A model generated the notes under the pieces. It searched no databases. It had not been told where the DNA came from and saw nothing but the letters and a program-made list of their open reading frames with translations. From Cronobacter condimenti 1330 (GTDB lineage: Bacteria > Pseudomonadota > Gammaproteobacteria > Enterobacterales > Enterobacteriaceae): a stretch of 64,000 nt of DNA. The DNA is taken from assembly GCF_001277255.1 (NCBI RefSeq), contig NZ_CP012264.1, forward strand, positions 1,364,001 through 1,428,000, given 5' to 3'. This document shows, one piece after another, positions 1 to 8,545 of this stretch (position 1 is the first letter of the stretch; the number at the start of each line of letters is the position of its first letter). A program made the translations under genes and the position numbers.

Positions 1-876
1 CGTACCTTCCAGATAGTTACCGGAATAGAATTGCAGCGCAGGCGCAGTCGTATAGACCGTCATTTTGAGCTTTTCATCGCTCGACCAGACGTGCGCTGCG
101 GGTTGGTTCAGGTCGCCTTTCGCCTCCAGCAGCCAGGCGTGATCGTAACCCTTCACCCGTTTCTGACCGTCGTCTTTTAAGAAATCCTGAGCGATTTTCT
201 TCGGTTCGCGGAAATCAAACCCGGTACCCGCGACGCCCGCCAGTCCTTCGCGTGGAATGCCTTGCTCATCAACCGGTAAATATTGGTCGGCGAACAGTTG
301 CAGGCGATGATCGCGCACGTCGTTCTGCTCGCCGTCGAGGTTGAAATAGGCGTGGTTCGTCAGGTTAACCGGGCAGGGCTTATCCACGCGGGCGCGGTAT
401 TCAATACTGATGCGATTATCTTCCGTCAGACGGAAGTGCGCGGTGGCGCGCAGTTCACCCGGATAACCCTGATCACCATCCTGCGAATCCAGCGTATAAA
501 GCACTTCCTGTTCGTTCTGGCGCACAATGCGCCAGCGGCGTTTATCAAAGCCCTCCGGCCCGCCATGCAGCTGATTCTCGCCCTGGCTTGGCGTCAGTGA
601 ATACGTTTCGCCGTCCAGCGTGAAGCGCGACTGCGCGATGCGGTTGGCGTAACGGCCTACTGACGCGCCGAGAAACGCGGTTTGCTCAAGCCAGATTTCC
701 GGGCTTGGACAGCCCAGCAGCGTTTCACGAACGCTTGCGTCTTTCATCGGGACGCGGGCCGACAGCAGCGTCGCGCCCCAGTCCATGACGGTGACCACCA
801 TCCCTGCGGCGTTGCGCAAGGTGGAGATACGATACGGCAGCCCATCCGGGGCCAGTTGCGGGGTCTCTTTTAGCAC
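1..876 (-). CDS. galM: Aldose 1-epimerase (galactose mutarotase), 3' end cut by window edge
   Basis: GalM interconverts alpha and beta anomers of galactose and feeds alpha-galactose to galactokinase. The reading frame is open from a GTG at 876 to base 1, giving 292 codons; the E. coli protein has about 346, so roughly 54 C-terminal residues lie outside the window, including the expected catalytic glutamate. The N-terminus reads (V/M)LKETPQLAPDG, as in E. coli. The motif NHAYFNLDG puts the catalytic histidine at residue 175, the position known in E. coli GalM. The GTG overlaps the galK stop by 7 nt, so translation is probably coupled. It is the last gene of galETKM. The identification is firm; only the C-terminus is unseen. 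Confidence 0.95.
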   Translation of the reverse strand, partial: MLKETPQLAPDGLPYRISTLRNAAGMVVTVMDWGATLLSARVPMKDASVRETLLGCPSPEIWLEQTAFLGASVGRYANRIAQSRFTLDGETYSLTPSQGENQLHGGPEGFDKRRWRIVRQNEQEVLYTLDSQDGDQGYPGELRATAHFRLTEDNRISIEYRARVDKPCPVNLTNHAYFNLDGEQNDVRDHRLQLFADQYLPVDEQGIPREGLAGVAGTGFDFREPKKIAQDFLKDDGQKRVKGYDHAWLLEAKGDLNQPAAHVWSSDEKLKMTVYTTAPALQFYSGNYLEGT

Positions 877-2018
877 AGCCCTGCTCCTTCTGAAGGTTTG
901 CACACGTAGAACGTTTCTTTAATACCGGTGCGCGCTTCGTACTGCGCTTCGACGGCGGCTTTTACTTCCGGGACGATAGCTTCCGGCACCAGCGCCACGA
1001 CGCAACCGCCGAAGCCGCCGCCCGTCATACGCACGCCGCCTTTTTCACCGATGACCGATTTCACAATCTCTACCAGAGTATCGATCTGCGGAACGGTAAT
1101 TTCAAAGTCGTCACGCATAGAGGCATGAGAGGCGGCCATCAGTTGCCCCATACGAGTGAGATCGCCTTTAGCCAGCGCATCCGCCGCTTCTACCGTGCGG
1201 GCGTTTTCGGTCAGCACGTGGCGTACACGTTTAGCAACCACCGGATCAAGCTCATAGGCCACGGCATTAAACTGATCCAGACTCACATCGCGCAGCGCTT
1301 TTTGCGTAAAGAAACGCGCGCCGGTTTCGCACTGCTCGCGGCGGGTGTTGTACTCGCTGCCGACCAGGGTGCGTTTGAAGTTACTATTGATAATCACCAC
1401 CGCGACGCCCTGCGGCATCGGGACGGCTTTGGTGCCGAGGCTGCGACAGTCGATCAGCAACGCATGATCTTTTTTGCCCAGTGCGGAAATCAGCTGATCC
1501 ATGATGCCGCAGTTACAGCCGACAAACTGGTTTTCCGCTTCCTGACCATTTAGCGCAATCTGTGCGCCGTCGAGCGAAAGATGATAGAGATGGCGGAATA
1601 CGGTGCCAACAGCCACTTCCAGCGATGCTGAAGAGCTTAACCCCGCGCCCTGCGGCACGTTGCCGCTGATTACCAGGTCGGCACCGCCAAAGCTACTATC
1701 GCGCTGCTGCAGGTGTTTCACCACGCCGCGCACATAGTTAGACCACTGCTGGCTGTTGTGCGTCAGGATCGGCTCATCAAGAGAGAACTCGTCGGTTTCG
1801 TTATCGTAATCGGCGGCAATCACGCGCACGCGGCGGTCGTCGCGTTTCGCGCAGCTAATGACCGTCTGATAATCAATCGCGCAGGGCAGCACGAAGCCGT
1901 CATTGTAATCGGTATGCTCGCCGATAAGGTTAACGCGGCCCGGCGCCTGAATATGGGTGGTGGCAGGGTAGCCGAACGCGTCGGCAAACAGGGATTGTGT
2001 CTTCTCTTTCAGGCTCAT
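870..2018 (-). CDS. galK: Galactokinase
   Basis: GalK phosphorylates alpha-D-galactose at C1 with ATP, the first committed step of the Leloir pathway. At 382 residues it matches the E. coli length. GHMP-kinase motifs are all present: the galactokinase signature PGRVNLIGEHTDYNDG (residues 26-41), the ATP-binding loop QGAGLSSSAS (123-132), the catalytic aspartate D174 in GIMDQL, and the C-terminal glycine-rich motif RMTGGGFGGC. It starts 2 nt after the galT stop and overlaps galM, so it is translated from the galETKM message and controlled by the gal promoters near 4100-4190. Nothing unusual is seen. Confidence 0.98.
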   Translation of the reverse strand: MSLKEKTQSLFADAFGYPATTHIQAPGRVNLIGEHTDYNDGFVLPCAIDYQTVISCAKRDDRRVRVIAADYDNETDEFSLDEPILTHNSQQWSNYVRGVVKHLQQRDSSFGGADLVISGNVPQGAGLSSSASLEVAVGTVFRHLYHLSLDGAQIALNGQEAENQFVGCNCGIMDQLISALGKKDHALLIDCRSLGTKAVPMPQGVAVVIINSNFKRTLVGSEYNTRREQCETGARFFTQKALRDVSLDQFNAVAYELDPVVAKRVRHVLTENARTVEAADALAKGDLTRMGQLMAASHASMRDDFEITVPQIDTLVEIVKSVIGEKGGVRMTGGGFGGCVVALVPEAIVPEVKAAVEAQYEARTGIKETFYVCKPSEGAGLC

Positions 2019-2020
2019 TA

Positions 2021-3067
2021 TTATTCTCCGGATTCGCGAAAATGGACGTCGCTGACGGCGCGCAGACGCTCAGCCGCCTGCTCGGCAGTTAAATCACGCT
2101 GGGTTTCCGCCAGCATTTCATATCCCACCATAAACTTACGTACCGTGGCGCTGCGCAGCAGCGGCGGGTAGAAGTGGGCGTGTAACTGCCAGTGCGAGTT
2201 TTCTTCGCCGTTAAACGGCGCACCGTGCCAGCCCATCGAATAGGGGAAAGAGGTCTGGAACAGGTTATCGTAGCGGCTGGTCAGTTTTTTCAGCGCGAGC
2301 GCAAGGCAGCTGCGCTGTGCGTCGGTAAGATCGGTCATGCGCAGAATGTGTGTCTTCGGCAGCAGCAGTGTCTCAAACGGCCATGCAGCCCAGTACGGCA
2401 CCACTGCCAGCCAGTGCTCTGTTTCCACTACAGTGCGGCTGCCGTCGGCCAGTTCGCGCTGCGCGTAGTCAACCAGCATCGGCGCGCCGTGCTGCTCGAA
2501 ATACTCGCGCTGCAGACGATCTTCACGCTCGGCTTCATTAGGCAGAAAACTGTTGGCCCAAATCTGACCATGCGGGTGCGGGTTGGAGCAGCCCATCGCC
2601 GCGCCTTTGTTTTCAAACACCTGCACCCACGGGTATGTCTCTCCGAGTTCAGCGGTTTGCGTCTGCCAGGTTTGCACGACTTCTTCCAGCGCAGGCACCG
2701 TCAGCTCCGGCAACGTTTTGCTGTGATCTGGCGAAAAACAGATAACGCGGCTGGTGCCACGCGCGCTCTCAAGACGCATCAGCGGATCGGCGCTTTCCGG
2801 CGCGTCCGGCGTGTCGGTCATCAGCGCGGCGAAATCGTTAGTGAACACATACGTGCCGGTATACTGCGGGTTTTTATCCCCGGTCACGCGCGTATTGCCT
2901 GGGCAGAGAAAACAATCGGGATCGTGCTGCGGCAGCATCTGTTTCGCAGGCGTTTCCTGCGCCCCTTGCCAGGGGCGCTTGGCGCGATGCGGTGAAACCA
3001 GGATCCATTGACCGGTCAGCGGGTTATAACGGCGATGCGGATGATCCACGGGGTTAAACTTTTCCAT
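2021..3067 (-). CDS. galT: Galactose-1-phosphate uridylyltransferase
   Basis: GalT exchanges UMP between UDP-glucose and galactose-1-phosphate by way of a uridylyl-histidine intermediate. I chose the ATG at 3067 because it gives the family N-terminus MEKFNPVDHPHRRYNP, has AAGGAAG 4-10 nt upstream, and yields 348 residues as in E. coli; the frame is open 60 nt further but that extension lies in the end of galE. The zinc ligands C52, C55, H115 and H164 and the active-site HPH (H164-P-H166) are all present. It follows galE by 10 nt and precedes galK by 2 nt in the operon. Confidence 0.97.
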   Translation of the reverse strand: MEKFNPVDHPHRRYNPLTGQWILVSPHRAKRPWQGAQETPAKQMLPQHDPDCFLCPGNTRVTGDKNPQYTGTYVFTNDFAALMTDTPDAPESADPLMRLESARGTSRVICFSPDHSKTLPELTVPALEEVVQTWQTQTAELGETYPWVQVFENKGAAMGCSNPHPHGQIWANSFLPNEAEREDRLQREYFEQHGAPMLVDYAQRELADGSRTVVETEHWLAVVPYWAAWPFETLLLPKTHILRMTDLTDAQRSCLALALKKLTSRYDNLFQTSFPYSMGWHGAPFNGEENSHWQLHAHFYPPLLRSATVRKFMVGYEMLAETQRDLTAEQAAERLRAVSDVHFRESGE

Positions 3068-3077
3068 CTGACTTCCT

Positions 3078-4094
3078 TTAATCGGGATAACCTTGAGGAT
3101 GACGGGACTGCCAGCGCCAGGTGTCATCCGCCATCTCCTGTAATGAGCGCGTCACACGCCAGTTCAGCTCCTGGTCGGCTTTAGTCGCATCCGCCCAGTA
3201 GGCGGGTAGGTCGCCATCGCGACGTGGGGCAAAGTGGTAATTAACCGGTTTGCCGCACGCCTTGCTGAAGGCGTTTACCACGTCCAGCACGCTACTGCCT
3301 ACGCCCGCGCCGAGGTTGTAAATGTGCACGCCCGGCTTATCGGCGAGCTGCTGCATTGCGGCGACATGACCATCAGCGAGATCCATAACGTGGATGTAAT
3401 CACGCACACCAGTGCCATCTTTGGTCGGGTAATCGTTGCCAAATACCGCCAGCGATTCGCGACGGCCTACCGCTACCTGCGCGATATACGGCATCAGGTT
3501 GTTCGGGATGCCCTGAGGATCTTCGCCCATATCGCCTGACGGATGCGCGCCCACCGGGTTGAAATAACGCAGCAACGCAATGCTCCACTCCGGGCAGGCC
3601 TTTTGCATGTCTGTCAGGATCTGCTCAACCATCAGCTTGCTTTTGCCGTACGGGCTTTGCGGGGTACCGGTCGGGAAGCTTTCCATATAAGGAATTTTTG
3701 GCTGGTCGCCATACACGGTGGCGGAAGAACTGAAGATAAAGTTGGTGACGCCTGCCGCGCGCATCGCAGAGATAAGTCGCAGCGTCCCGTTCACATTGTT
3801 GTCGTAGTACTCAAGCGGTTTCGCGACGGATTCGCCGACGGCTTTCAGACCGGCGAAGTGGATCACCGTGTCGATGGAATAGTCATGGAAAATCTCGCGC
3901 AGCAGCGCTTCATCACGGATATCGCCATCAATAAACGTCGCGGTTTTACCGCCAAGACGCTCGATGACGGGCAGCACGCTGCGCTTACTGTTGCAGAGAT
4001 TATCAAGAATGATGACATCGTGGTTATTTTGCAGCAGCTGCACGCAGGTATGACTACCAATGTAACCGCTACCACCCGTTACCAGAACTCGCAT
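3078..4094 (-). CDS. galE: UDP-glucose 4-epimerase
   Basis: GalE converts UDP-galactose to UDP-glucose by transient oxidation at C4 with bound NAD; it is also needed to supply UDP-galactose for surface polysaccharides. The start at 4094 (MRVLVTGGSGYIGSH) places the Rossmann GGSGYIG motif at residues 7-13 and gives 338 residues, the E. coli length; the upstream in-frame codons fall in the promoter region. The SDR catalytic triad S124, Y149, K153 is intact. The internal gal operator lies inside its first codons. It is the first gene of galETKM. Confidence 0.98.
   Translation of the reverse strand: MRVLVTGGSGYIGSHTCVQLLQNNHDVIILDNLCNSKRSVLPVIERLGGKTATFIDGDIRDEALLREIFHDYSIDTVIHFAGLKAVGESVAKPLEYYDNNVNGTLRLISAMRAAGVTNFIFSSSATVYGDQPKIPYMESFPTGTPQSPYGKSKLMVEQILTDMQKACPEWSIALLRYFNPVGAHPSGDMGEDPQGIPNNLMPYIAQVAVGRRESLAVFGNDYPTKDGTGVRDYIHVMDLADGHVAAMQQLADKPGVHIYNLGAGVGSSVLDVVNAFSKACGKPVNYHFAPRRDGDLPAYWADATKADQELNWRVTRSLQEMADDTWRWQSRHPQGYPD
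4060..4075 (-). promoter_or_regulatory. Internal gal operator OI (GalR/GalS site)
   Basis: Read on the minus strand the 16 bases are GTGGTAGCGGTTACAT, matching the E. coli internal gal operator as I recall it. It lies within galE codons 7-12. With the external operator it would allow GalR-mediated looping over the promoters. Confidence 0.85.
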
Positions 4095-4125
4095 ATTTGG
4101 CTCCATTACGCTTATGGTATGTATT

Positions 4126-4188
4126 AACCATAGCATAACAGAGAGCCAAAAAGTGTGACATGGGATAAATTAGTGGAATCGTTTACAC
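4126..4188 (-). promoter_or_regulatory. gal promoters P1/P2, CRP site and external operator OE
   Basis: On the minus strand, from upstream to downstream: OE operator GTGTAAACGATTCCAC (4173-4188); a CRP site with the half TGTCACACTT (about 4151-4172); and overlapping -10 hexamers of P2 (TATGCTA, 4131-4137) and P1 (TATGGTT, 4126-4132). The arrangement matches the E. coli gal regulatory region almost base for base, so cAMP-CRP and GalR/GalS control is very likely retained. Confidence 0.9.
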
Positions 4189-4281
4189 TGGTTTTCACTC
4201 ACCGGGTGGCCATTGCTAAGTCATTGTAAAACAAAAAGCGACGTGAGGATTTGCAGCTAATCTGAAAGTGAAGCGGCAAAG

Positions 4282-4304
4282 CGGGCGGGGAATTCCCCGG
4301 CCCG
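4282..4304 (-). terminator. GC-rich hairpin downstream of modF
   Basis: CGGGC/GGGG pairs with CCCC/GCCCG around an AATT loop, with one bulged G. It sits 20 nt beyond the modF stop, between modF and the gal promoter. No clear U-run follows, so it may be a weak or Rho-assisted end, or an insulator hairpin. Its role is inferred. Confidence 0.45.
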
Positions 4305-4323
4305 TGCAAAGGCATACGGCATA

Positions 4324-5796
4324 TTAACGCAGTACATCGAACTGATAACGGTAGCTGTCGCCGTCCGGCACAAAGGTTAAGCGGTGGGTCATGCATTGTG
4401 GCGCGTCCTCGGCGTGGTGCGAGACAAACAGCAACTGCGTCTCGCCTTCGCTCATCAACACATCCACAAAACGACGCACCAGCTGGCGGTTAAGCGGGTC
4501 CAGCCCTTGCAGCGGTTCGTCCAGGATGAGTAACGTAGGGTGTTTTACCAGCGCCCGCACAATCAGCGCTAGCCGCTGTTGTCCCCATGAGAGACTGTGA
4601 AACGGCGCGTCGGCGGTGGCATCGTTCATACCAAGGATGGCAAGCCATTCCCGTGTGAGGTGTTGCTGGCGATCTGACACCGCCTGATAAACCCCGATCG
4701 AATCAAAATAGCCTGACAAAATCACGCTGCGCACCGAGGCGCTGACGCGGTAATCCAGATGCAGGCTGCTGCTGACGTAGCCGATGTGCTTTTTGATATC
4801 CCAGATCGTTTCGCCACTGCCGCGACGGCGGCCAAAAAGCGTCAGGTCGTTGCTGTAGCCCTGCGGGTGATCGCCCGTGACGAGGCTCAGCAGCGTGGAT
4901 TTTCCGGCGCCGTTGGGCCCGACAATCTGCCAGTGCTCGCCGGGGTTAACCGTCCAGCTCAGGTTGTTGAGGATAGGCCTGTCGTTGTAAGAAACCACGC
5001 CGTTGCGCAGTACAATACGTGGTTCGGTGGCGTTAAGCGTATGGCGCGCCGCAGGCTCGTCTGCCTCCGGGAGCTGAACGCCTGCGAGCTTTTCACTGTG
5101 CGCAAGCTGTGCCACCAGCGCCTGATTCAGCAGTGTGGTCTTATCGCCAGTGTCAATAAGCGTACAATCTGCGACCACGCCTGCATGCTGGATAAAATCG
5201 GGAATGTCGTCAAAGCGGTTGAGGATCAGCGCAAGTGTATAACCCTGCGCACTCAGTTCGCCAAGCAGTCGCGCTAATTGTTCGCGGGAGGCGACGTCCA
5301 GGCCATCGAACGGCTCGTCGAGGATCAGTAAATCCGGTTGCGCCATCAGCGCCTGGCAGAGAAGCGTTTTGCGGGTTTCCCCCGTGGAGAGGTACTTAAA
5401 GCGTCGCTCAAGCAGCGCCTCGATGCCGAACAGAGCGGCAAGCGATGCGCAGCGCGCGGGATCCTGCACCTCGTCCTGAATAATCTGCGCGGTCGTGCGC
5501 CCCGTGTCATCTTCATCGGGGCTGAGCATATCGGTGTTATTGCGCTGCCACTCGGCGGTTACCAGCTTTTGCAGCTGTTCAAAGGAGAGCAGGGCGATGC
5601 GGGAAAACTGGCTGACGCGCTCGCCTTTTTCTGGCGTTAACTCCCCCGCAAGCGCTCTTGCCAGCGACGATTTGCCGCTGCCATTGGCACCGACAAACGC
5701 CCAGCTTTCGCCCGCGTGAATCGACAGGCTCTCAATATGCAGCGCGCGCCGTTCGCTAATGCGAAACGTGCCTTGCAGAATTTGCAACGTCGTCAT
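4324..5796 (-). CDS. modF: ModF, duplicated ABC ATPase linked to molybdate transport
   Basis: ModF is a soluble protein of two fused ABC ATPase domains, encoded next to modE in enterics; its exact role in molybdate metabolism is not settled. The start at 5796 (MTTLQILQGTFRIS) gives 490 residues as in E. coli; an ATG nine codons upstream lacks homology. Domain 1 has Walker A GANGSGKS (36-43), a signature that reads YLSTGETRK, and Walker B LLILDEPFDGLD. Domain 2 has GPNGAGKST, the signature LSWGQQRL and LLILDEPLQGLD. It follows modE by 71 nt on the same strand and is probably co-transcribed with it. Confidence 0.95.
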   Translation of the reverse strand: MTTLQILQGTFRISERRALHIESLSIHAGESWAFVGANGSGKSSLARALAGELTPEKGERVSQFSRIALLSFEQLQKLVTAEWQRNNTDMLSPDEDDTGRTTAQIIQDEVQDPARCASLAALFGIEALLERRFKYLSTGETRKTLLCQALMAQPDLLILDEPFDGLDVASREQLARLLGELSAQGYTLALILNRFDDIPDFIQHAGVVADCTLIDTGDKTTLLNQALVAQLAHSEKLAGVQLPEADEPAARHTLNATEPRIVLRNGVVSYNDRPILNNLSWTVNPGEHWQIVGPNGAGKSTLLSLVTGDHPQGYSNDLTLFGRRRGSGETIWDIKKHIGYVSSSLHLDYRVSASVRSVILSGYFDSIGVYQAVSDRQQHLTREWLAILGMNDATADAPFHSLSWGQQRLALIVRALVKHPTLLILDEPLQGLDPLNRQLVRRFVDVLMSEGETQLLFVSHHAEDAPQCMTHRLTFVPDGDSYRYQFDVLR

Positions 5797-5867
5797 CTCG
5801 TATCCCATTTTATGCAGCACCAAACCACAGGGATACGTCTTTCAGGGCGCGATGTCAACGCCGTGAA

Positions 5868-6659
5868 CTAGCAGAGTGTGGCGACGATAACGCTCCCGGC
5901 ATTAAACCCCGCCGTCACCGCGAGGCCTTCTTCAGGGGCCAGCGCAAGCGTCGCTTCCGGCGTGAGGGTGGCGCACAGCGTCTGGCCGTCCGGCAGCGTG
6001 ACCAGAATTTCGCAATGCTGCGCCGTGCGGGAAATATGGCTTATGACGCCCTCAAGCTGATTATCAGCGCAGGCGTTTTCCTGTGGCGCGCGCGTGACTG
6101 ACACCCATGGCGCTTTAACCAGCACCAGCACCTCTTTACCCGGCATAAGTGAAAGGCGTTCGGCGCTCTGGCTCGTCACGGCTGCTTTGATACGCGTGCC
6201 GCTACCGGCAAGCGCAATTTCAATCATCTCCTGTACCGGCTCGGCGTCGCGTTGCACCACATGACCAAACCACTGGTTGCGGGCACTGGTTTGCAGTGAA
6301 AACCGGGCGATGGCGGCCAGCAGGCTATCCAGCGGCAGCGCGTCATCGCTCAGCGCGTCGAAGGCTTTCTGCTGGATCTGCCCCAGAAGGTCGTAGAGCG
6401 CGATAAGCCGCGCGCCGTAAGCCGTTATCTGTGCGCCGCCGCCGCCTTTCCCGCCTGTTGCACGCTCCACCAGCAGCTTATCGCCGAGCTGGTTCATCTC
6501 GTTGATGGCGTCCCACGCGCTTTTATAACTAATGCCTGCGAGCTTCGCGCCCTGGCTAATCGACCCCGTCTGCGCTACCTGTTTGAGCAGGGCGATGCGC
6601 CGCGGGTCGGCAAAAATTTTATCGTGAAGCTTAAGTGTCAGAAGAATATCGGCCTGCAT
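5868..6659 (-). CDS. modE: Molybdate-responsive transcriptional regulator ModE
   Basis: ModE binds molybdate and then represses modABC and activates molybdenum-enzyme and cofactor genes. The 263-residue protein has an N-terminal LysR-like winged helix (about 1-110, including SISQGAKLAGISYKSAWDAI and the glycine-rich wing GGKGGGGA) and two C-terminal Mop (molybdate-binding) folds, the first around residues 125-190. It is divergent from acrZ and modABC. Two sequences resembling its operator occur in this window, at 7037 ahead of modA and at 24218 ahead of moaA. Confidence 0.97.
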   Translation of the reverse strand: MQADILLTLKLHDKIFADPRRIALLKQVAQTGSISQGAKLAGISYKSAWDAINEMNQLGDKLLVERATGGKGGGGAQITAYGARLIALYDLLGQIQQKAFDALSDDALPLDSLLAAIARFSLQTSARNQWFGHVVQRDAEPVQEMIEIALAGSGTRIKAAVTSQSAERLSLMPGKEVLVLVKAPWVSVTRAPQENACADNQLEGVISHISRTAQHCEILVTLPDGQTLCATLTPEATLALAPEEGLAVTAGFNAGSVIVATLC

Positions 6660-6788
6660 GGTGGCCTCCAGCGGGGCAAAACGCTATTGTGAAGGAAAGC
6701 GGCGCGTCGGCGCAAATGGCACAAAAGGGCAGGATGTTTCGCACGGATGCCGCTAGAATGACGGTTTACTTATATTCAGGAGGCAACC

Positions 6789-6938
6789 ATGTTTGAGTTG
6801 TTGAAAAGTCTGGCGTTTGCCGTGATTATGGTGCCGGTGGTGATGGCTGTGATCCTGGGTTTAATCTGGGGCCTGGGTGAAGTGTTCAATATCTTCTCTG
6901 GCATCGGCCACAAAGACCAGTCAAAACAGCACCGCTGA
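6789..6938 (+). CDS. acrZ: AcrZ, small accessory protein of the AcrAB-TolC efflux pump
   Basis: This 49-residue frame is easily missed by length filters. It reads MFELLKSLAFAVIMVPV and continues through one transmembrane helix (about 6-28), followed by a polar tail HKDQSKQHR. E. coli AcrZ (YbhT) is also 49 residues, is nearly identical in the helix, and binds AcrB in the inner membrane to help export some drugs. CAGGAGG lies 3-9 nt upstream of the ATG. It stands between modE (divergent) and modA as in E. coli and has its own terminator. Confidence 0.93.
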   Translation: MFELLKSLAFAVIMVPVVMAVILGLIWGLGEVFNIFSGIGHKDQSKQHR

Positions 6939-6948
6939 TTTCCCCCCG

Positions 6949-6977
6949 CGCCCGGCTTTGCCGGGCGTTTTCCTTTT
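6949..6977 (+). terminator. Rho-independent terminator of acrZ
   Basis: An 8-bp GC stem (CGCCCGGC/GCCGGGCG) with a TTT loop is followed by TTTTCCTTTT. It starts 11 nt after the acrZ stop. Confidence 0.85.
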
Positions 6978-7036
6978 AAAATCCCTCAAGCCGCCACGCG
7001 CACTGCCGATAATTGCTGGGAAAACCTTGCACGGAG

Positions 7037-7060
7037 CGTTATATTACCAAGTATATAACG
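7037..7060 (+). promoter_or_regulatory. ModE box at the modABC promoter
   Basis: The dyad CGTTATAT-N7-TATATAACG ends 19 nt before the modA start and matches the known enterobacterial ModE operator. Molybdate-bound ModE would repress modABC here. Confidence 0.88.
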
Positions 7061-7079
7061 AAACGGTAAGGAGTGAGTC

Positions 7080-7856
7080 ATGGCAAAATTATGGGTACGA
7101 CTGGCGCTTGGCGTCACCTTAAGCGCAGGCGTGGTCGGCCAGTCGCTGGCACAGGACAATACGGTCACGGTGTTCGCCGCCGCGTCGCTCACGAACGCAA
7201 TGCAGGATATCGCCAAAGACTACGCCAAAGGGCATGAGGTGAAAGTCGTCTCGTCGTTCGCCTCGTCATCTACACTTGCACGGCAGATAGAGGCCGGCGC
7301 GCCAGCGGATATTTTTATCTCGGCGGATCAAAAGTGGATGGACTACGCGGCGAATAAAAAAGCGATTGATGCCGGCACCCGCAAGACGTTGCTTGGCAAC
7401 AGTCTGGTTGTCGTGGCCCCGGTCAAAGGCACGCAGGGCGATATCGTTATCAATCGCAACACCGACTGGAAAAATCTGCTGAAAGGCGGACGCCTGGCGG
7501 TGGGCGATCCGGCGCACGTACCGGCCGGGATTTACGCGAAAGAGGCATTGCAAAAACTGGGTGCCTGGGAGACGCTCTCCACACAGCTCGCTCCGGCGGA
7601 AGATGTTCGCGGCGCGCTGGCGCTGGTGGAGCGCAACGAAGCCCCGCTGGGCATCGTATATGGTTCTGACGCCGTGGCGAGCCAGGGTGTCAAAGTGGTT
7701 GGCACCTTCCCGGAGGATTCCCATCAGAAAGTGGAATATCCGCTGGCGATTACTGACGGGCATAACAACCCGCAGGTCAGCGCGTTTTATCACTATCTGC
7801 AGGGCCCGGAAGCTGCCGCAGTGTTTAAACGATATGGATTTACGACCAGCCAATGA
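7080..7856 (+). CDS. modA: Periplasmic molybdate-binding protein
   Basis: ModA captures molybdate (and tungstate) in the periplasm for ModBC. The protein is 258 residues with a cleavable signal peptide ending near SLA-Q (about residue 24), followed by TVFAAASLTNAMQDIA, the family start that carries oxyanion-binding serines, then SSFASSSTLARQIEAGAPADIFIS and VERNEAPLGIVYGSDA. AAGGAG precedes the ATG. The stop overlaps the modB start. First gene of modABC, behind the ModE box at 7037. Confidence 0.97.
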   Translation: MAKLWVRLALGVTLSAGVVGQSLAQDNTVTVFAAASLTNAMQDIAKDYAKGHEVKVVSSFASSSTLARQIEAGAPADIFISADQKWMDYAANKKAIDAGTRKTLLGNSLVVVAPVKGTQGDIVINRNTDWKNLLKGGRLAVGDPAHVPAGIYAKEALQKLGAWETLSTQLAPAEDVRGALALVERNEAPLGIVYGSDAVASQGVKVVGTFPEDSHQKVEYPLAITDGHNNPQVSAFYHYLQGPEAAAVFKRYGFTTSQ

Positions 7857-8545
7857 TGTTGACGGAACCCGAATGGCAAGCGGTACTGCTTAGCCTCAAA
7901 GTCTCTACACTTGCGGTACTTATCAGTTTGCCCTTCGGGGTGCTTCTTGCCTGGGTGCTGGTGCGCTGCACGTTCCCGGGCAAAACGCTGCTGGACGGCA
8001 TCATCCATTTGCCGCTGGTGCTGCCACCGGTGGTGGTGGGCTATCTGCTGCTGGTGGTCTTTGGCCGCCGCGGCCTGATAGGCGAATGGCTTTACGATCT
8101 CTTCGGCATTACCTTCGCCTTTAGCTGGCGTGGGGCGGTGCTCGCCTCGTCGGTTATGGCCTTCCCGCTGATGGTGCGCGCCATTCGGCTTGCGCTTGAG
8201 GCGGTAGATATCCGTCTTGAAGCCGCAGCGCGCACGCTCGGTGCTGGCCGCTGGCGGGTTTTTTTCACCATTACGCTGCCGCTGACGCTGCCGGGTATTA
8301 TCGTCGGCACTGTCCTTGCCTTCGCCCGCTCGCTTGGCGAGTTCGGGGCGACCATTACGTTTGTCTCCAATATTCCGGGCGAAACCCGCACGCTGCCTTC
8401 AGCCATGTATACGCTGATTCAGACCCCGGGTGGTGAAAGCGCGGCTGCACGCCTGTGCGTTATCGCGATTGTGCTGGCGCTCTGTTCGCTGATGTTCTCT
8501 GAATGGCTGGCGCGTCAGAGCCGCCGCCGTCTGGGGGCGTTGTAA
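7853..8545 (+). CDS. modB: Molybdate ABC transporter permease
   Basis: ModB is the inner-membrane channel subunit. It is 230 residues with about five membrane helices and the permease EAA loop (around LEAAARTLGAGRWRVFFTITLPL), which docks on ModC. Two tandem ATGs occur (7853 and 7856); the second gives MLTEPEWQAVLLSLKVS, the E. coli N-terminus, so the true protein may be 229 residues. It overlaps modA by 4 nt and modC by 1 nt (TAATG), so translation is coupled. Confidence 0.96.
   Translation: MMLTEPEWQAVLLSLKVSTLAVLISLPFGVLLAWVLVRCTFPGKTLLDGIIHLPLVLPPVVVGYLLLVVFGRRGLIGEWLYDLFGITFAFSWRGAVLASSVMAFPLMVRAIRLALEAVDIRLEAAARTLGAGRWRVFFTITLPLTLPGIIVGTVLAFARSLGEFGATITFVSNIPGETRTLPSAMYTLIQTPGGESAAARLCVIAIVLALCSLMFSEWLARQSRRRLGAL

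Noticed and set aside
2192..2995. 267-codon plus-strand frame in galT
   Set aside because: Shadow of galT, which keeps all zinc and active-site residues.
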